A stretch of DNA of 64,000 nt, from NCBI GenBank assembly GCA_900465665.1, contig UBJO01000025.1, forward strand, positions 124,001-188,000. The letters are read 5' to 3'. Of this stretch, positions 37,681 through 46,001 are shown one piece after another; the stretch's first letter is position 1, and each line of letters begins with the position of its first letter. A program made the position numbers and the translations under genes. The notes under the pieces are model-generated. The model ran no database searches and was not told the origin of the DNA. It saw only the letters and a program-made list of their open reading frames with translations. This DNA is from Hyphomicrobiales bacterium. Its GTDB lineage: Bacteria; Pseudomonadota; Alphaproteobacteria; Rhizobiales; Rhizobiaceae.

Positions 37681-38528
37681 GCGTAAACACGATGACCGCC
37701 AACCGGTGGCCCCTCGGCCGTGTCAGCCGTCTGGCGCTGCTCTCCTTCGGCGCGCTGCTGTTCCTGGCGCCCTATGTCTTCATGCTGTCGACGGCAGGCA
37801 AGGCGCAGAGCGAGATCTTCACCTCCGCTCTGTCGCTGGTCCCTGAGACTTTCTACTACGTTGCCAACTTCACCAAGGCGCTGACCCGCGTGCCGATGGG
37901 AACGCTTCTGTGGAACGGCGTCGTGGTCTGCGGGCTGATCTTCGTCTTTCAGGTGCTGATCGCCATTCCCTGCGCCTACGCCATGGCAAAGCTGAAGTTT
38001 CGCGCGGCCCGGCTGATGATGGTCCTCGTCATGCTCGGCCTGCTGGTGCCGATTCATGCGACAGCCCTGCCGCTCTATGTCGGCTTCAACAGCCTGTCGC
38101 TGCTCAACAGCTACACCGCGCTGGTGGCGCCGTTCTCGATCTCGGTCTTCGCGATCTTCATGTTCCTTCAGTTCTTCCGGTCGATGCCCGACGATCTGAT
38201 CCATGCGGCGCGCCTGGACGGCATGTCGGAACTCGGGATTGTCGCGCGCGTCATCGTGCCGAATGCCTGGCCCGCCGTCACCGCATTCTCGATCTTTTCG
38301 GTCGTCGCCCACTGGAACGACCTCTACTGGCCACTCGTCGTCATCACCAAGCAGGATTACGCCACGCCGCCTCTCGGCCTGATGTACTTCCGCGCCGCCG
38401 AGGCCGGTGACGACTACGGCGCGCTGATGGCCGCCACCATGATCATCACCCTTCCCCTCGTCGCCGCATTCCTGCTCGCGCAGAAGCGCTTCGTCGAGGG
38501 TATCACCATGACCGGTCTCAAAGGCTGA
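37677..38528 (+). CDS. ABC transporter permease, UgpE/MalG type, importer 2
   Basis: The 283-residue CUT1 permease has six helices and the coupling motif A-A-R-L-D-G-M-S-E near residue 178. The C-terminal G-L-K-G is typical of the family. It pairs with the preceding permease; ATG 37677 overlaps the previous stop. Confidence 0.92.
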   Translation: MSVNTMTANRWPLGRVSRLALLSFGALLFLAPYVFMLSTAGKAQSEIFTSALSLVPETFYYVANFTKALTRVPMGTLLWNGVVVCGLIFVFQVLIAIPCAYAMAKLKFRAARLMMVLVMLGLLVPIHATALPLYVGFNSLSLLNSYTALVAPFSISVFAIFMFLQFFRSMPDDLIHAARLDGMSELGIVARVIVPNAWPAVTAFSIFSVVAHWNDLYWPLVVITKQDYATPPLGLMYFRAAEAGDDYGALMAATMIITLPLVAAFLLAQKRFVEGITMTGLKG

Positions 38529-38557
38529 CCGGTCGCCCCAACCCAGGAGAACGAGCG

Positions 38558-39823
38558 ATGAAACGTATCACCCAGCTTCTCGCCGCAGCGGCCATCTCGA
38601 TGGCGACAACCGTGCCGGCTTTCGCCGAGACAACGCTGACGGTCCACTACCCGATGCCGGGCTTCTTCAAGGACGTGATGGACACGATCTCGGAGAAGTT
38701 CATGGAAGAAAACCCCGACATCAAGATCCAGTTCGCCAGCCCGTCTGCGACCTATGAAGAAGGCATCCAGACGATCCTTCGCCAGGTCGGCACGTCGGAA
38801 ATGCCCGACCTGACCTTCATCGGCCTGAACCGCCTGCGCATGATCGACGAGCGCGATGTCGCCGTCGATCTTGGCCCGCTCGTCAAGAAAGACGGCAACA
38901 TGGCCGAGCAGGGCTTCTCGGACACGATCCTGAAGCTCGCCCAGGTCAAGGGCAAGCAGATCGGCCTCGCCTTCGCGACCTCGACCCCGATCATGTACTA
39001 CAACGCCGATCTCGTGAAGGCCGCCGGTGGCGACCCCGAGAACCCGCCGAAGACCTGGGACGAAGTCATCGCGCTCGGCGGTAAGATCAAGGCGCTCGGC
39101 AACGGCGTCGATGGTATCGACTTCCGCTGGCAGGGCGACGACTGGATGTTCTCCGCGCTGCTCTTCGGCGCCGGCGGCTCCATGCTCAGCGAAGACGAAA
39201 GCAAGGTCACCTTCAACGGTCCGGAAGGCCAGAAGGCCGGCGAAGTCATCGAGCGCATGGTCAAGGAAGGTGGCCTGCCCGTGTTCACGAAGTCTGCCGG
39301 CGAGCAGGCGTTCGCAGCCGGCAAGGTCGGCTTCGAGTTCCAGACGACAGGCGCTCTGCGCAACACCATCAAGAACGTCGGCAACAAGTTCGACCTGCGC
39401 ACCGCTCCGCTGCCGTTGCTCGACCCCGCCAAGGGCCACCTGCCGACCGGCGGCAACGCCGTCGTCATCCTGACCAAGGATGCCGCCAAGCAGGAAGCCG
39501 CCTGGAAGTTCGCCAAGTTCGCCGCCGGCCCTTACGGCGCCTCGGTCGTCGTACCGGGCACCGGTTACGTTCCCAACAACGAACTGGCCGCCAAGTCGCC
39601 TGATTACCTCGGTGACTTCTACGCCAAGAACGCGCTGTTCCAGGCTGCCCTGAAGCAGATGCCGCTGATGGTTCCGTGGTATGCCTTCCCGGGCTCCAAC
39701 GGCGTCCGCGTCACCCAGACGATCGTCGACAACCTCTCGCGCATCGTCGACCAGTCGTCGGCGCCGAAGGAAGCACTCGACGACGCAGCCGCCGACGTCG
39801 AAGGCATGCTGCCGCGCAGCTAA
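38558..39823 (+). CDS. Periplasmic sugar/glycerol-phosphate-type binding protein, importer 2
   Basis: The 421-residue protein has a Sec signal peptide cleaved near P-A-F-A-E (residue 22). The mature part is a CUT1 family 1 binding protein, with P-D-L-T-F-I-G-L near residue 85 and W-Q-G-D-D-W near residue 190, the general fold of UgpB and maltose-binding proteins. The neighbouring metallophosphoesterase and UgpC-like ATPase make a glycerol phosphodiester or other sugar phosphodiester a reasonable guess. It ends the operon; a strong hairpin follows. Confidence 0.9.
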   Translation: MKRITQLLAAAAISMATTVPAFAETTLTVHYPMPGFFKDVMDTISEKFMEENPDIKIQFASPSATYEEGIQTILRQVGTSEMPDLTFIGLNRLRMIDERDVAVDLGPLVKKDGNMAEQGFSDTILKLAQVKGKQIGLAFATSTPIMYYNADLVKAAGGDPENPPKTWDEVIALGGKIKALGNGVDGIDFRWQGDDWMFSALLFGAGGSMLSEDESKVTFNGPEGQKAGEVIERMVKEGGLPVFTKSAGEQAFAAGKVGFEFQTTGALRNTIKNVGNKFDLRTAPLPLLDPAKGHLPTGGNAVVILTKDAAKQEAAWKFAKFAAGPYGASVVVPGTGYVPNNELAAKSPDYLGDFYAKNALFQAALKQMPLMVPWYAFPGSNGVRVTQTIVDNLSRIVDQSSAPKEALDDAAADVEGMLPRS

Positions 39824-39844
39824 GCGCGACCGAATGGTCCTATC

Positions 39845-39875
39845 GAGCCGTCGCACCTCGTGCGGCGGCTCTTTC
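39845..39875 (+). terminator. Rho-independent terminator after importer 2
   Basis: A 12-bp stem (39845-39856 with 39860-39871, one G·T pair) closes a CTC loop and is followed by a short T run. It separates the operon from the convergent LacI gene and reaches its stop codon. Confidence 0.8.
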
Positions 39876-40867
39876 TATTCGTATGGCCTGTTGAGATCGC
39901 GCACGGTCCCGCCCTTGTGCAGCGAATAGGCGAGTTCGAGATGCCGGTCGGGCGCGGCGTTCTCGACCATGTCAAGCAGCAGCGACGCCGCCGTCGTGCC
40001 CATGCTGGCATCCGGCATGTTCATCGTCGTCAGCGGCGGATTGATCAGTCGGCCAATAACGATCCCATCGAAGCCTGCCACCGACATGTCTTGCGGCACT
40101 GCCAGGCCCTCGCGGCGCAGGGCGGCAATCACCCCCAGCGCCAAGAGATCATTCGAGCCGATGATCGCGGTCGGGCGATCGTCCCGGATGGCCGTCAGGA
40201 TGTCGATCTGGTCGTATTCCGAAACGAAGGAAATCTGCATGGCCGCAAGCGGCGGCTTGCCGGCTTCCCGCAACGCTTCAAGATAGCCCTGATAGCGGCG
40301 CGCGGCGCGGTCGGACGCGGCGAAGCTGCCGGAGACGAACAAGATCCGCTCGTGTCCCATCTGCAGCAGATAGCGCGTGAGGTCCCGGCCGGCAGCGAAA
40401 TTGTCGACGGTAACAGCAGCCGGATGACGCTCCGTTGGCAGATTGTGCAAGAGAACGGTCGGCGGCAGGTCCGCCAGCAGTGCCTGGCTGGTCAGTCCGT
40501 TGCAGACGGTCAGGATCAATCCCGTCGGCCGTTCGCTCATCAGGCCCGAAACCGCGTCAGCTTCCTGCAGCGGATCGTAATTGGACTGGGCGATCAGCAC
40601 GCTGTGACCGGCGCTCAGCATGCGGTTCTGGATACCGGACAGGGATGCGGCGAAGACGGGGTTGGTGAGGCTCGGAACGAGCACGCCGATGACGGGGCGT
40701 CGTCCGCCCTTGGCGGTGGCGCCCGGAGCGCGATAGCCGAGTTCGCCGGCCGCCTTGCGCACCTTGCCGACCATCGCGGGGCTGACCGGCCCGCTATGGT
40801 TCAGAACGCGGCTCGCCGTCGCCGTGGAGCAGCCCGCACGTTCAGCAACTTGGCGCAGTGTCGCCAT
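39875..40867 (-). CDS. LacI family transcriptional regulator
   Basis: The 330-residue protein begins with a LacI helix-turn-helix: M-A-T-L-R-Q-V-A-E-R-A-G-C-S, then S-R-V-L-N-H hinge-binding helix region, followed by a periplasmic-binding-protein-like ligand domain starting near residue 60. It probably represses the adjacent importer 2 operon, releasing DNA when a sugar ligand binds. It is convergent with that operon, so regulation must act over 6 kb at the 34.5 kb promoter region; a target elsewhere is possible. Confidence 0.9.
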   Translation of the reverse strand: MATLRQVAERAGCSTATASRVLNHSGPVSPAMVGKVRKAAGELGYRAPGATAKGGRRPVIGVLVPSLTNPVFAASLSGIQNRMLSAGHSVLIAQSNYDPLQEADAVSGLMSERPTGLILTVCNGLTSQALLADLPPTVLLHNLPTERHPAAVTVDNFAAGRDLTRYLLQMGHERILFVSGSFAASDRAARRYQGYLEALREAGKPPLAAMQISFVSEYDQIDILTAIRDDRPTAIIGSNDLLALGVIAALRREGLAVPQDMSVAGFDGIVIGRLINPPLTTMNMPDASMGTTAASLLLDMVENAAPDRHLELAYSLHKGGTVRDLNRPYE

Positions 40868-41223
40868 GGATCGTTTTCCCGCGTTGTCGGACAGAGCCTC
40901 CCGCAGCCGGCTTTAGCAGGGATGGCGCGGCGGGCGCAAGAATACGCGCGGTTGCACTCTGTCGCACCCCTTCACCCCCGATGAGCACAATTCAGCCGCC
41001 GCCTTGCCAATCGGCAAATTTGCGCACGTCTAAAGCGGGCATGGGTGTAGAAAACCGGTGAAACGTCGCCTATACCGATCCGTGCATGCGCACGTCAGGG
41101 CAGGTAAAACGGTAATGGCAGCAAAACGAGCTTCGGGATCATTCCACGAGCGGGATCGGGGTGTCCGATGTCCCATCGGGGATGGCTTGCCATTCCCCGG
41201 TCGTTTACCCGAGGTGATACCCG
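40868..41223. other. Intergenic region, 356 bases
   Basis: This gap lies between the divergent LacI gene and the siderophore-interacting protein gene. Short open frames have no recognisable domain. No Fur-like box, repeat or RNA gene was identified by eye. Confidence 0.4.
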
Positions 41224-42324
41224 ATGACCGAACCCACACGATTGCGCTGCAGCACCGACATCCGTCTGCTGAAGCTGCCTGAATATTTGCACCTGATCAT
41301 CGACCGGCTGGCTAGCTTCGATGCCGCCGTCGTGCAGACCGATGACAGCGTAACCTTCGAATTCCCCTTCGCCTCCGCGCGCTTCGACATGGCGCCCGAG
41401 CGGCTGACGATGGAAGCCTCGTCGCCTGATGAAGAGGGCCTTCGCCGCGCCAAGGAACTTCTCGGCGTTGCCGTCGAGCTCTACGCGAAGAGCGAAAAGC
41501 CGCAATTCGTCTGGACGGGCGATCTCGCCGGCGACACGACGCTCTCGTCCTTCCGGCTCATGCGCGTCGAGTGTGCCTGGCAGGTGACGCCGGGCATGCG
41601 ACGTGTGCGCCTGACGGGCAGCAATCTCGAGCGTTTCGACAATCCCAACAGCATGCACATCCGCATGTATTTTCCGACAGCCGATGTTCCCGAGCCGGTA
41701 TGGCCGATCGCCGGACCGAACGGCCTGACATTCTGGCCGTCTGAGGAACGCAAGCCGGTCGCGCGCGTCTACACCATTCGCGAGATGGATGCGAAGGCGG
41801 GCTATATCGACGTCGATTTCGTCGCCCACGGCGATGGAGATGGCGCGCACGAAGGTGTCGGCTGCGCCTGGTCCATGCACGCCAAGGAAGGCGACCAAGT
41901 CGGCATCATGGGGCCACTCGGGCGCCCGGTGAGGCCGGCGGACTGGTACATCATGGGATGCGACGAGACGGGCCTGCCGGCACTGAGCCGCATCCTGGAG
42001 CGGTTGCCGTCCGATGCGCGCGGCCATGCCTTTGTCGAAGTCGCGCGGGCGACCGACGAGCAGCCGATCAGTCATCCCGAAGGCATCGAGCTCCGCTGGA
42101 TCCATCGCAACGGCGTTCCCGGTGGCGAGCACGGCGAATTGGTCCGCGCCATCCGCGCCGTGGAATGGCCAGAGGGCGTCTTGAGCTTCGGCTGGTTTGC
42201 CTCGGAGAACGAGGCCACCAAGGAGATCCGCGAGTATTGGCGCGACACGCTGTCCTACGGACGCGACCAGACGCTGGCTGCCGGCTATTGGAGGCGAGGC
42301 GTCACCGGACTAATGGCGGGTTGA
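41224..42324 (+). CDS. Siderophore-interacting protein (ViuB-like FAD ferric-siderophore reductase) with N-terminal DUF2218 domain
   Basis: The 366-residue cytoplasmic enzyme should reduce ferric siderophores with NAD(P)H. Residues about 1-95 resemble DUF2218. The FAD-binding motif R-V-Y-T-I-R lies near residue 180, followed by G-P-L-G-R-P and the NAD-domain segment M-G-C-D-E-T-G-L-P-A near residue 242. ATG 41224 is preceded by GAGGTGAT. No siderophore receptor or synthesis gene lies near, so it is a lone unit. Iron regulation is expected for the family but no site was seen. Confidence 0.88.
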   Translation: MTEPTRLRCSTDIRLLKLPEYLHLIIDRLASFDAAVVQTDDSVTFEFPFASARFDMAPERLTMEASSPDEEGLRRAKELLGVAVELYAKSEKPQFVWTGDLAGDTTLSSFRLMRVECAWQVTPGMRRVRLTGSNLERFDNPNSMHIRMYFPTADVPEPVWPIAGPNGLTFWPSEERKPVARVYTIREMDAKAGYIDVDFVAHGDGDGAHEGVGCAWSMHAKEGDQVGIMGPLGRPVRPADWYIMGCDETGLPALSRILERLPSDARGHAFVEVARATDEQPISHPEGIELRWIHRNGVPGGEHGELVRAIRAVEWPEGVLSFGWFASENEATKEIREYWRDTLSYGRDQTLAAGYWRRGVTGLMAG

Positions 42325-42549
42325 TCGGGGCGACCTAGCATGCCTTCATAGGGACAGGACATCGGTAAGTCGGTGATGGGGCGAAGCCATCCGCCCCGTT
42401 CATCGTCGGCCGGGCGCCAGATCGCAGGCGTACGCTGAGGTGACATTCGGCTTGCGGAACGCCATGCGTCTGCAGTAGGTCACTGCTCTCAACCATTGCG
42501 GCCGCGTAGGTCGGTCAAACAACGGCATGCGTCGATAAGGAGTGCTCCG

Positions 42550-42780
42550 ATGAATGAAGCCCAGTTCATGGCACTATGCAAAAGCGGAAAATTCAAGGAA
42601 GCACTGGCGCTTGCCCTGGACGGCAAGGAAAAGGCGAAGTTTTCGCCGAGCCGCTTCGCAATCGACAAGAAGTCGGGCACGCCAATATTCTACCGCGGCA
42701 ACAAACGCGTCGAGATCGGCGCCGATGGCGAGTGGGAACTGGCCAAAAACAACTGGCAGCCTGGCGGTCCACAGGACTGA
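42550..42780 (+). CDS. Small protein of unknown function, 76 residues
   Basis: ATG 42550 has an AAGGAG site eight bases upstream, so it looks translated. The protein is highly charged, rich in lysine, with no membrane segment or signal peptide. Residues 40-60 (I-F-Y-R-G-N-K-R-V-E-I) look like a small beta-hairpin. I do not recognise a family. It is convergent with minE; a hairpin separates them. Confidence 0.65.
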   Translation: MNEAQFMALCKSGKFKEALALALDGKEKAKFSPSRFAIDKKSGTPIFYRGNKRVEIGADGEWELAKNNWQPGGPQD

Positions 42781-42804
42781 AGTCCGCCACACCGTCATTT
42801 GAAA

Positions 42805-42823
42805 GCGGCACGTTATGTGCCGC
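42805..42823. terminator. Hairpin terminator between the small gene and minE
   Basis: A perfect 7-bp stem (42805-42811 with 42817-42823) closes a GTTAT loop between two convergent genes. On the minus strand it is followed by TTTC, so it probably ends the minCDE transcript; the T run is short. Confidence 0.55.
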
Positions 42824-42837
42824 CTCCACTTTGCTAT

Positions 42838-43095
42838 TCATGCAGCGCGGGCTGCGTTCAGCGGGATCTCAACGTCGATCTCCAGGATCGACATATGCTC
42901 ATCGCGGTCCATCTTCACGTGCACGCGGTCGTTGTCGACCTGGACGTGCTTGGCGATGACGGCGAGGATTTCCTCGCGGAGAACCGTAATCAGATCAGAG
43001 CCGGTCGACGACCGCTCGTGAGCCAGGAGCACCTGCAGGCGCTCCCTGGCCGCCGGTGCGGTTCTCTGTTTTCCAAAAAGCCGAAAAATGCTCAT
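42838..43095 (-). CDS. minE: Cell division topological specificity factor MinE
   Basis: The 85-residue protein has the MinE order: an N-terminal membrane-binding helix (S-I-F-R-L-F), the MinD-activating anti-MinCD stretch with [13 protein letters not shown] near residues 16-28, and a C-terminal dimerisation domain ending with L-E-I-D-V-E-I-P-L. It displaces MinD from the membrane to drive pole oscillation. Its start overlaps the minD stop by four bases. Confidence 0.96.
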   Translation of the reverse strand: MSIFRLFGKQRTAPAARERLQVLLAHERSSTGSDLITVLREEILAVIAKHVQVDNDRVHVKMDRDEHMSILEIDVEIPLNAARAA

Positions 43096-43907
43096 GCGGC
43101 CTTCCTTCCAAAAATCTTGCCGAAGATGCCGCGCTTCTCGCCCGGCACCGTCATCGCCACATCTTCGCCGGCCAGGCGGCGTGCGGCGTCGAAATATGCC
43201 ATGGCGGGTGCGCTCTTGCTGTCTGCGAGCGTGACTGGAGCGCCGATGTTGGAAGCGCGCAGAACATCCATGCTCTCGGGAATGATGCCGAGCAACGGGA
43301 TGGAGAGGATTTCCAGCACGTCGTCGACCTTGAGCATGTCGCCGCGCTCGGCGCGGTTCGCGTCGTAGCGGGTGAGAAGCAAATGCTTCTCCATGCGCTC
43401 GCCGCGCTCGGCCTTCAGCGTCTTGGAATCGAGCAGGCCGATGATGCGGTCGGAATCGCGAACCGACGAGACCTCGGGGTTGGTCACGACGACGGCGACA
43501 TCGGCATGGCGCATGGCAAGCGTCGCGCCGCGCTCGATACCGGCAGGGCTATCGCAGATGACCCAGTCGAAGTGACGCTTGAGGTCGGCCATGACGCGCT
43601 CGACGCCTTCTGCCGTCAGATTGTCCTTGTCGCGGGTCTGGGAGGCCGGAAGGAGGAAGAGCGTTTCGAGGCGCTTGTCGCGGATAAGCGCCTGCGACAG
43701 CTTGGCGTCGCCTTGGATGACGTTGATCAGATCGTAGACGACCCGGCGCTCGGCGCCCATGACGAGATCGAGGTTACGAAGCCCGACGTCGAAGTCGACC
43801 ACGACGACCTTCTCGTTTCTCTGTGCAAGAGCCGCTCCGAGTGCGGCGGTGGAGGTTGTCTTTCCAACTCCGCCCTTGCCTGAAGTGACGACGATGACTT
43901 TCCCCAT
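43092..43907 (-). CDS. minD: Septum site-determining ATPase MinD
   Basis: The 271-residue ATPase has the deviant Walker [10 protein letters not shown] at residues 10-18, switch I and II segments ([16 protein letters not shown]), and a C-terminal amphipathic membrane-targeting helix (G-I-F-G-K-I-F-G-R). It recruits MinC to the membrane. It sits between minC (31 bases upstream) and minE (overlapping). Confidence 0.97.
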   Translation of the reverse strand: MGKVIVVTSGKGGVGKTTSTAALGAALAQRNEKVVVVDFDVGLRNLDLVMGAERRVVYDLINVIQGDAKLSQALIRDKRLETLFLLPASQTRDKDNLTAEGVERVMADLKRHFDWVICDSPAGIERGATLAMRHADVAVVVTNPEVSSVRDSDRIIGLLDSKTLKAERGERMEKHLLLTRYDANRAERGDMLKVDDVLEILSIPLLGIIPESMDVLRASNIGAPVTLADSKSAPAMAYFDAARRLAGEDVAMTVPGEKRGIFGKIFGRKAA

Positions 43908-43938
43908 CTTTCTCTCCTAATATCTGGCCAACCTGGGC

Positions 43939-44661
43939 TCAGCTAAGTTTCTCGGCCTTGATCGCGTCGTCTTCCAGCCAGAGCTGGACGGCTTGTCCGC
44001 GAAGCCCCGGCTCCAGGTCTTCCGCCATTTTATATACGCCATCGATGGCAACCAGTTCAGCCTCGAGCCTGCGGCAGAAGATGCGCGCCGAGGCATTGCC
44101 CAACGAGCCCGCCATGGCCCTTCCGCGCAAAGCGCCGTAAACATGGATCGAACCGCCAGCGATCACTTCCGCGCCAGACGATACCGACCCGATGATGGTC
44201 ACGTCGCCTTCCGAGAAAATCACCGACTGACCGGAGCGAACCGGCTCCCGGATAACCAGTGACTGCGGAGTTTGCCGCGTCTCGATTGCGTCAGGCTTAC
44301 GTGGCGCTTCAAGAACGGGTTCGCTCTGTGGCATTTCGAAATCCGAAACCGGACGCCCGCCTTTGAGCGCCGGCGGCATACCTGGTCCGATCAGCGAAGG
44401 ACGCCCGCCTTCGATGCCCATGATGCTGACGTTACGCTCGCTGAGCGCCGCAATTAGGTCCTTCAATTGCGCGCGATCAATCTCGAGCTCACCGATATCG
44501 AGCACGACGGGGCGTCCGAGGAAGAAGCCGGCCGAGCGTGCGGCCAGATCGTCCAATCGTTCCAGCCAGTCATCGAGCGGCAGGTCCGGCGAGAGCATCA
44601 CCGCCAGGAACGAGCGGCCCTTGATACGGATGGAGCGGGCGTCTGTTAGCAATTTGGTCAT
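43939..44661 (-). CDS. minC: Septum site-determining protein MinC
   Basis: The 240-residue FtsZ inhibitor has an N-terminal domain (residues 1-105) and, after a charged linker, the C-terminal beta-helix with V-T-I-I-G-S-V-S-S-G-A-E-V and the G-G-S-I-H-V-Y-G-A-L-R-G-R-A motif near residues 185-198 that binds MinD. It is the first gene of minCDE and lies directly downstream of a CtrA-type box. Confidence 0.95.
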   Translation of the reverse strand: MTKLLTDARSIRIKGRSFLAVMLSPDLPLDDWLERLDDLAARSAGFFLGRPVVLDIGELEIDRAQLKDLIAALSERNVSIMGIEGGRPSLIGPGMPPALKGGRPVSDFEMPQSEPVLEAPRKPDAIETRQTPQSLVIREPVRSGQSVIFSEGDVTIIGSVSSGAEVIAGGSIHVYGALRGRAMAGSLGNASARIFCRRLEAELVAIDGVYKMAEDLEPGLRGQAVQLWLEDDAIKAEKLS

Positions 44662-44702
44662 CTACGTTAAGAAATCGTTGAGATTTATTAACGATGAATT
44701 GG

Positions 44703-44717
44703 TTAACAAAAGGTTAA
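44703..44717 (-). promoter_or_regulatory. CtrA-type binding box upstream of minC
   Basis: On the minus strand TTAA-N7-TTAAC is a perfect match to the CtrA consensus; the two TTAA half-sites are at 44714-44717 and 44703-44706. Further half-sites occur at 44688 and 44667. The box ends about 40 bases from the minC start. Direct control of minCDE by the cell-cycle regulator CtrA is reported in Sinorhizobium meliloti, which supports the call. Confidence 0.75.
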
Positions 44718-44830
44718 TGCGGGTAAATCGGCCCGTCGCGAGAGGCATTAACGGCAGGGCATTTTCGAGGGCGGATAAGCAGTATCAAACGCACTCAATT
44801 CGCGCCGTTACAGGCGACAAAAACGATAAA

Positions 44831-44848
44831 GGCCCGCTTAAGCAGGCC
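44831..44848 (-). terminator. Terminator of the DUF1127 gene
   Basis: A 7-bp stem (44831-44837 with 44842-44848, one mismatch-type G·T pair) closes a TTAA loop and, read on the minus strand, is followed by TTTATCGTTTTT. It lies about 30 bases after the DUF1127 stop. Confidence 0.75.
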
Positions 44849-44876
44849 CATCGGAAGCAATCAGGTAGGGATGTGA

Positions 44877-45014
44877 TCAGCGACCGTATACGCGGCGCTT
44901 CAGATCGGAGCGGTTAACACCGATATCCTTGAGGGCAGCGTCGTCGAGGCGGGAAAGTTCGCGATATGCTTTGCCGAGCTGGAAGTACTCGACGATCTTG
45001 TTGGTGATTTTCAT
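44877..45014 (-). CDS. DUF1127 small protein (YjiS-like)
   Basis: The 45-residue protein starts at 45014 with AGGAG seven bases upstream. It has the DUF1127 pattern: an N-terminal helix, Y-R-E-L-S-R-L-D-D, then L-K-D-I-G-V-N-R-S-D-L near residues 29-39 and an arginine-rich end. Such small rhizobial proteins bind RNA or affect metabolism and growth transition in some species; no role is proven here. It lies upstream of minCDE on the same strand, but has its own terminator. Confidence 0.85.
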   Translation of the reverse strand: MKITNKIVEYFQLGKAYRELSRLDDAALKDIGVNRSDLKRRVYGR

Positions 45015-45545
45015 TGCATTTCTCCTTTGTGAATGCCCAATTATTTATCCCACTGCCCGGATAATGAGCAGAGATAAATTTGCATAAGAGACATCCGAGA
45101 ATCGCAATCGACTCTGTGTGAAGACAAGACGCAGACTTTGGCGGTGCGGCCAACGAGATGTGTCGGCCACACGGGTCAAAGCGAATGTTCGACAGACGAT
45201 CAGGTCATGATGAAGGCAAGCAGATCAGGTTTGATCAAGTCCATTCTTGGGCTTCAAGCAGCCCAGCGCCAAGCTATCCCAAGGCGCGGTCGACAGCTGG
45301 TGGCGGCAGGGCATGATCGGCTCGGCCAAGGCGCTTTATGATGGTATCAAGGCCTTCTCGAAGACGGACCAGACCGAAGATCTGAAGGCGATCAACGTGC
45401 CGACGATGGTTTTCGGTGGCGTTTGGATATTCGTGCGGGAAAGCGTCGCAGACTGCAAAAGGGCCTCTGCGGGATGAACGCGGAGCTCGTCGACGCGCTC
45501 ATGGAGGCTACGGCCCGCAAGGCGCAGGCCGTACCTCTTGTTCAA
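45015..45545. other. Gap with remnant sequence between DUF1127 and rpiB genes
   Basis: Apart from the hydrolase fragment at 45241-45420, no gene is supported. The part near 45015-45110 is A+T-rich and should carry the DUF1127 promoter. The stretch 45421-45545 may be additional decayed coding sequence that I could not identify. Confidence 0.5.
45241..45420 (+). pseudogene. Fragment of a non-haem haloperoxidase-like alpha/beta hydrolase
   Basis: Sixty codons ([15 protein letters not shown], then W-W-R-Q-G-M, and N-V-P-T-M-V-F-G-G) match the cap-domain and following strand of arylesterase/chloroperoxidase proteins. A stop codon (45232) lies in frame upstream and the match ends after F-G-G, exactly where the catalytic-aspartate loop should follow; the rest of the gene is missing. 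The nucleophile serine and active-site histidine are not present. It is a decayed remnant. Confidence 0.7.
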
Positions 45546-46001
45546 TCAACGCTGATTGTACTTCGCGTCGAGTTCGTCCATCGCCTTGACGTTGCCAGCG
45601 GAGCGACCGTTTTCGTCGAAGGTCTGCGCCAGGAACGCGTCGGCGATGGCCTTGGCAAGCTCGGGACCGATGACGCGCGCGCCCATGGTGATGATCTGGG
45701 CGTTGTTCGACAGCGCCGCGCGCTCGGCGGAGTAGGTGTCATGGGTCAGTGCGGCGCGGATGCCGGGGACCTTGTTGGCGGAGATGCATACGCCGATGCC
45801 GGTGCCGCAAACGAGAATCGCCTTGTCATAGGTGCCGTCGATTACGCCCGACGCCACGCGGTCGGAAAGGCTGGCGTAGAACGCGTCCGGGCCCGCGCTC
45901 GTGCGCGAGACTTCGGACACTTCATAGCGATCCTTCAGATGGTCGGCGAGAACCTTGGCGAGGCCTTCGCCCGCGCTGTCTCCTGCGATTGCCAGTTTCA
46001 T
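45546..46001 (-). CDS. rpiB: RpiB-type sugar-phosphate isomerase (EryI, D-erythrose-4-phosphate isomerase)
   Basis: The 151-residue protein is an RpiB/LacAB isomerase: A-G-D-S-A-G-E near residue 5, the active-site cysteine in V-C-G-T-G-I-G-V-C near residue 66 and H-D-T-Y-S-A-E-R-A. In Brucella the homologue EryI converts D-erythrulose 4-phosphate to D-erythrose 4-phosphate as the last step of erythritol use, so this function is inferred rather than ribose-5-phosphate isomerisation. It overlaps the tpiA stop by four bases and ends the operon. Confidence 0.9.
   Translation of the reverse strand: MKLAIAGDSAGEGLAKVLADHLKDRYEVSEVSRTSAGPDAFYASLSDRVASGVIDGTYDKAILVCGTGIGVCISANKVPGIRAALTHDTYSAERAALSNNAQIITMGARVIGPELAKAIADAFLAQTFDENGRSAGNVKAMDELDAKYNQR

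Noticed and set aside
42378-42397. Six-base-pair hairpin after the siderophore-interacting gene as terminator
   Set aside because: Short stem and no T run; too weak to call.
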